Shown here in pieces: positions 6,403 through 7,299 of a stretch of DNA of 7,299 bases (its first letter is position 1; each line of letters opens with the position of its first letter). Source of the DNA: Alphaproteobacteria bacterium (GTDB lineage: Bacteria; Pseudomonadota; Alphaproteobacteria; Micavibrionales; Micavibrionaceae). The stretch is from assembly GCA_023140905.1 (NCBI GenBank), contig JAGLKS010000222.1, forward strand, positions 1 through 7,299, given 5' to 3'. Below the pieces are notes generated by a model. It made no database searches, was not told the origin of the DNA, and was given only the letters and a program-made list of their open reading frames with translations. Made by a program: the position numbers and the translations under genes.

Positions 6403-6425
6403 GGGTGTGTGCGTTTGATTTTTCC
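6403..6425 (+). repeat. Degenerate direct repeat, copy 2
   Basis: This copy begins GGGTGTGTGCGTTTGATTTT and ends TCC. Unlike copy 1, the bases before it do not form the GC hairpin, so the hairpin is not part of the repeated unit. I found no third copy in the window. Confidence 0.6.
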
Positions 6426-6506
6426 ATAAAGCAAAGCATGGTAAAGATAATTATTAAAGAATAAAACACAGAGAGCAAAGAACAGCATACAAAACATGGG
6501 TAATGC

Positions 6507-6521
6507 AGCCCCAACGGGGTT
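6507..6521 (+). repeat. Small GC hairpin in the ileS leader
   Basis: AGCCCC (6507-6512) and GGGGTT (6516-6521) pair around an AAC loop, including one G-U pair. It lies about 50 bases before the ileS start. No T-run follows, so termination is unlikely; it may be a structured part of the ileS leader RNA. Confidence 0.4.
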
Positions 6522-6561
6522 CGTGTTATGTAAAATAAGTATAAAAATACCACCCTATCAA

Positions 6562-6566
6562 AGAGG
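6562..6566 (+). promoter_or_regulatory. Ribosome binding site of ileS
   Basis: AGAGG lies five bases before the ATG at 6572, a standard arrangement that fixes the ileS start. Confidence 0.75.
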
Positions 6567-6571
6567 TAAAA

Positions 6572-7299
6572 ATGACTAATAAGAACAAACCAGACGTAGA
6601 TTATAAAGACACAGTATTTCTCCCTAAAACAGATTTCCCTATGCGTGGCGGTTTGCCAAAGAAAGAACCAAAAATTATAGAGTGTTGGCAGGAAATGAAC
6701 CTATATGGCAAAATGCGCGAGCAAGGGGCTGGCAAGGAAAAATACGTGCTCCATGATGGTCCGCCATATGCGAATGGAAATATCCATATGGGGCACGCTG
6801 TGAATAAAATCCTGAAAGATGTGGTTGTAAAATCGCAAGGCATGATGGGTAAAGATTCGCCATATGTGCCGGGCTGGGACTGTCATGGTCTACCAATCGA
6901 ATGGAAGGTGGAAGAGAAGTACCGCACCGCCGGAAAGGACAAAGACGAGGTTGATATTCTCGAATTTCGTGAAGAATGCCGACAATTTGCGGCTAAGTGG
7001 GTTGATATCCAAAGCGAACAATTTCAACGTCTTGGGGTTACCGGGGATTGGGCAAATCCTTACCTCACCATGACCACCCGTGCTGAGAGTAAGATTGTGC
7101 GCGAGATCCATAAGTTTGCTCTTAATGGATCTTTATATAGAGGCAAGAAAATCGTTATGTGGTCGGTGGTTGAAAAAACCTCCCTCGCCGAAGCCGAAGT
7201 TGAATATATGGAGCATAAATCCGTAACAATCTGGGTACGTTTCCCGATTGCTAAATCTAGCAATGAGTTACTAGACGGCGCGGATATTGTAATCTGGAC
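6572..7299 (+). CDS. ileS: Isoleucyl-tRNA synthetase, N-terminal fragment
   Basis: IleS charges tRNA-Ile with isoleucine using ATP in the cytoplasm. The first 242 codons are present; the frame stays open to the right edge. I translated it by hand. It begins [20 protein letters not shown], followed by [13 protein letters not shown] (21-33). The class I signature is HMGH (72-75, the HIGH motif) within [14 protein letters not shown] (62-75). [10 protein letters not shown] (101-110), which lines the active site, follows, then GVTGDW (around 154) and the start of the CP1 editing domain with [17 protein letters not shown]. Full-length bacterial IleS is about 930-950 aa, so the KMSKS motif, most of the editing domain and the anticodon-binding end lie outside the window. 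The order ribF-ileS is common; here an extra gene and a long spacer separate the two, so ileS probably has its own promoter. Confidence 0.97.
   Translation, partial: MTNKNKPDVDYKDTVFLPKTDFPMRGGLPKKEPKIIECWQEMNLYGKMREQGAGKEKYVLHDGPPYANGNIHMGHAVNKILKDVVVKSQGMMGKDSPYVPGWDCHGLPIEWKVEEKYRTAGKDKDEVDILEFREECRQFAAKWVDIQSEQFQRLGVTGDWANPYLTMTTRAESKIVREIHKFALNGSLYRGKKIVMWSVVEKTSLAEAEVEYMEHKSVTIWVRFPIAKSSNELLDGADIVIW

Larger units (their letters stand above)
6188..6571. other. Gene-free spacer before ileS
   Basis: These 384 bp hold no convincing gene. In order I see the terminator stem, an AGCTC/GAGCT inverted repeat with an 18-base loop (6223-6250), overlapping palindromes (6283-6300), a bulged GC hairpin (6323-6351), a degenerate direct repeat (6349-6371 and 6403-6425), a small GC hairpin (6507-6521) and the ileS ribosome binding site. 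The ileS promoter must lie here if the terminator works, but I cannot assign -35/-10 boxes with confidence. It does not resemble a T-box leader. Confidence 0.6.

Noticed and set aside
6285..6497. Minus-strand 70-codon frame with a hydrophobic N-terminus (MFCMLFFALCVLFF) and a repeated KIK-x-T-x-P peptide
   Set aside because: No ribosome binding site precedes it, and the repeated peptide is simply the translation of the DNA direct repeat. The hydrophobic start comes from an AT-rich tract. Treated as non-coding.
6188..6571. CRISPR array or T-box leader in the ileS spacer
   Set aside because: Only two diverged repeat copies exist, without regular spacers. T-box leaders belong mainly to Gram-positive bacteria, and no specifier or antiterminator pattern was recognised.
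6601..7263. Several minus-strand frames and one plus-strand frame over the ileS region
   Set aside because: They are shadows of ileS, whose frame carries the HIGH and [10 protein letters not shown] motifs and runs unbroken to the edge.

Overview
The window looks like chromosomal DNA from an AT-rich alphaproteobacterium. The main reasons are a DUF3035/BamF-type lipoprotein, a lineage-restricted family, and the set pgi, paired M16B peptidases, bamF, lspA, ribF and ileS. From memory, these genes lie close together in many alphaproteobacteria (Rhodospirillales and relatives). I cannot name a genus from the sequence.

Layout. The left half (1-4388) is one compact minus-strand cluster. Read 5' to 3' on the minus strand it is: lspA (lipoprotein signal peptidase), a BamF-like outer-membrane lipoprotein, an exported zinc M16B peptidase, its membrane-anchored non-catalytic partner, and the start of pgi, which runs off the left edge. 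Gaps are 8, 57, 2 and 9 bp, so it is probably one transcription unit. A 175-bp divergent spacer (4389-4563) separates it from the plus-strand half: ribF (FAD synthase/riboflavin kinase), an unrecognised 206-aa gene, a 384-bp gene-free stretch, and the first 242 codons of ileS, cut by the right edge.

How the genes fit together. The minus-strand cluster is mostly cell envelope: LspA would process the BamF-like lipoprotein encoded next to it, and the M16 pair would act as a periplasmic heterodimeric peptidase. Pgi, RibF and IleS are central-metabolism and housekeeping genes that share the neighbourhood rather than a pathway.

Most unusual part. Positions 5503-6571 lie between ribF and ileS, where I would expect little or nothing. 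They hold a stand-alone gene with its own strong promoter (TTGACA plus extended -10), a good ribosome binding site and an apparent terminator. A spacer follows with overlapping palindromes, two hairpins and a degenerate direct repeat. The 206-aa protein has no export signal and I do not recognise it; its two halves look weakly like repeats of one fold, perhaps of the PGDYG type. I see no CRISPR array, tRNA, rRNA, transposase, phage gene or recognisable defence system. Most of the window is ordinary core genome.
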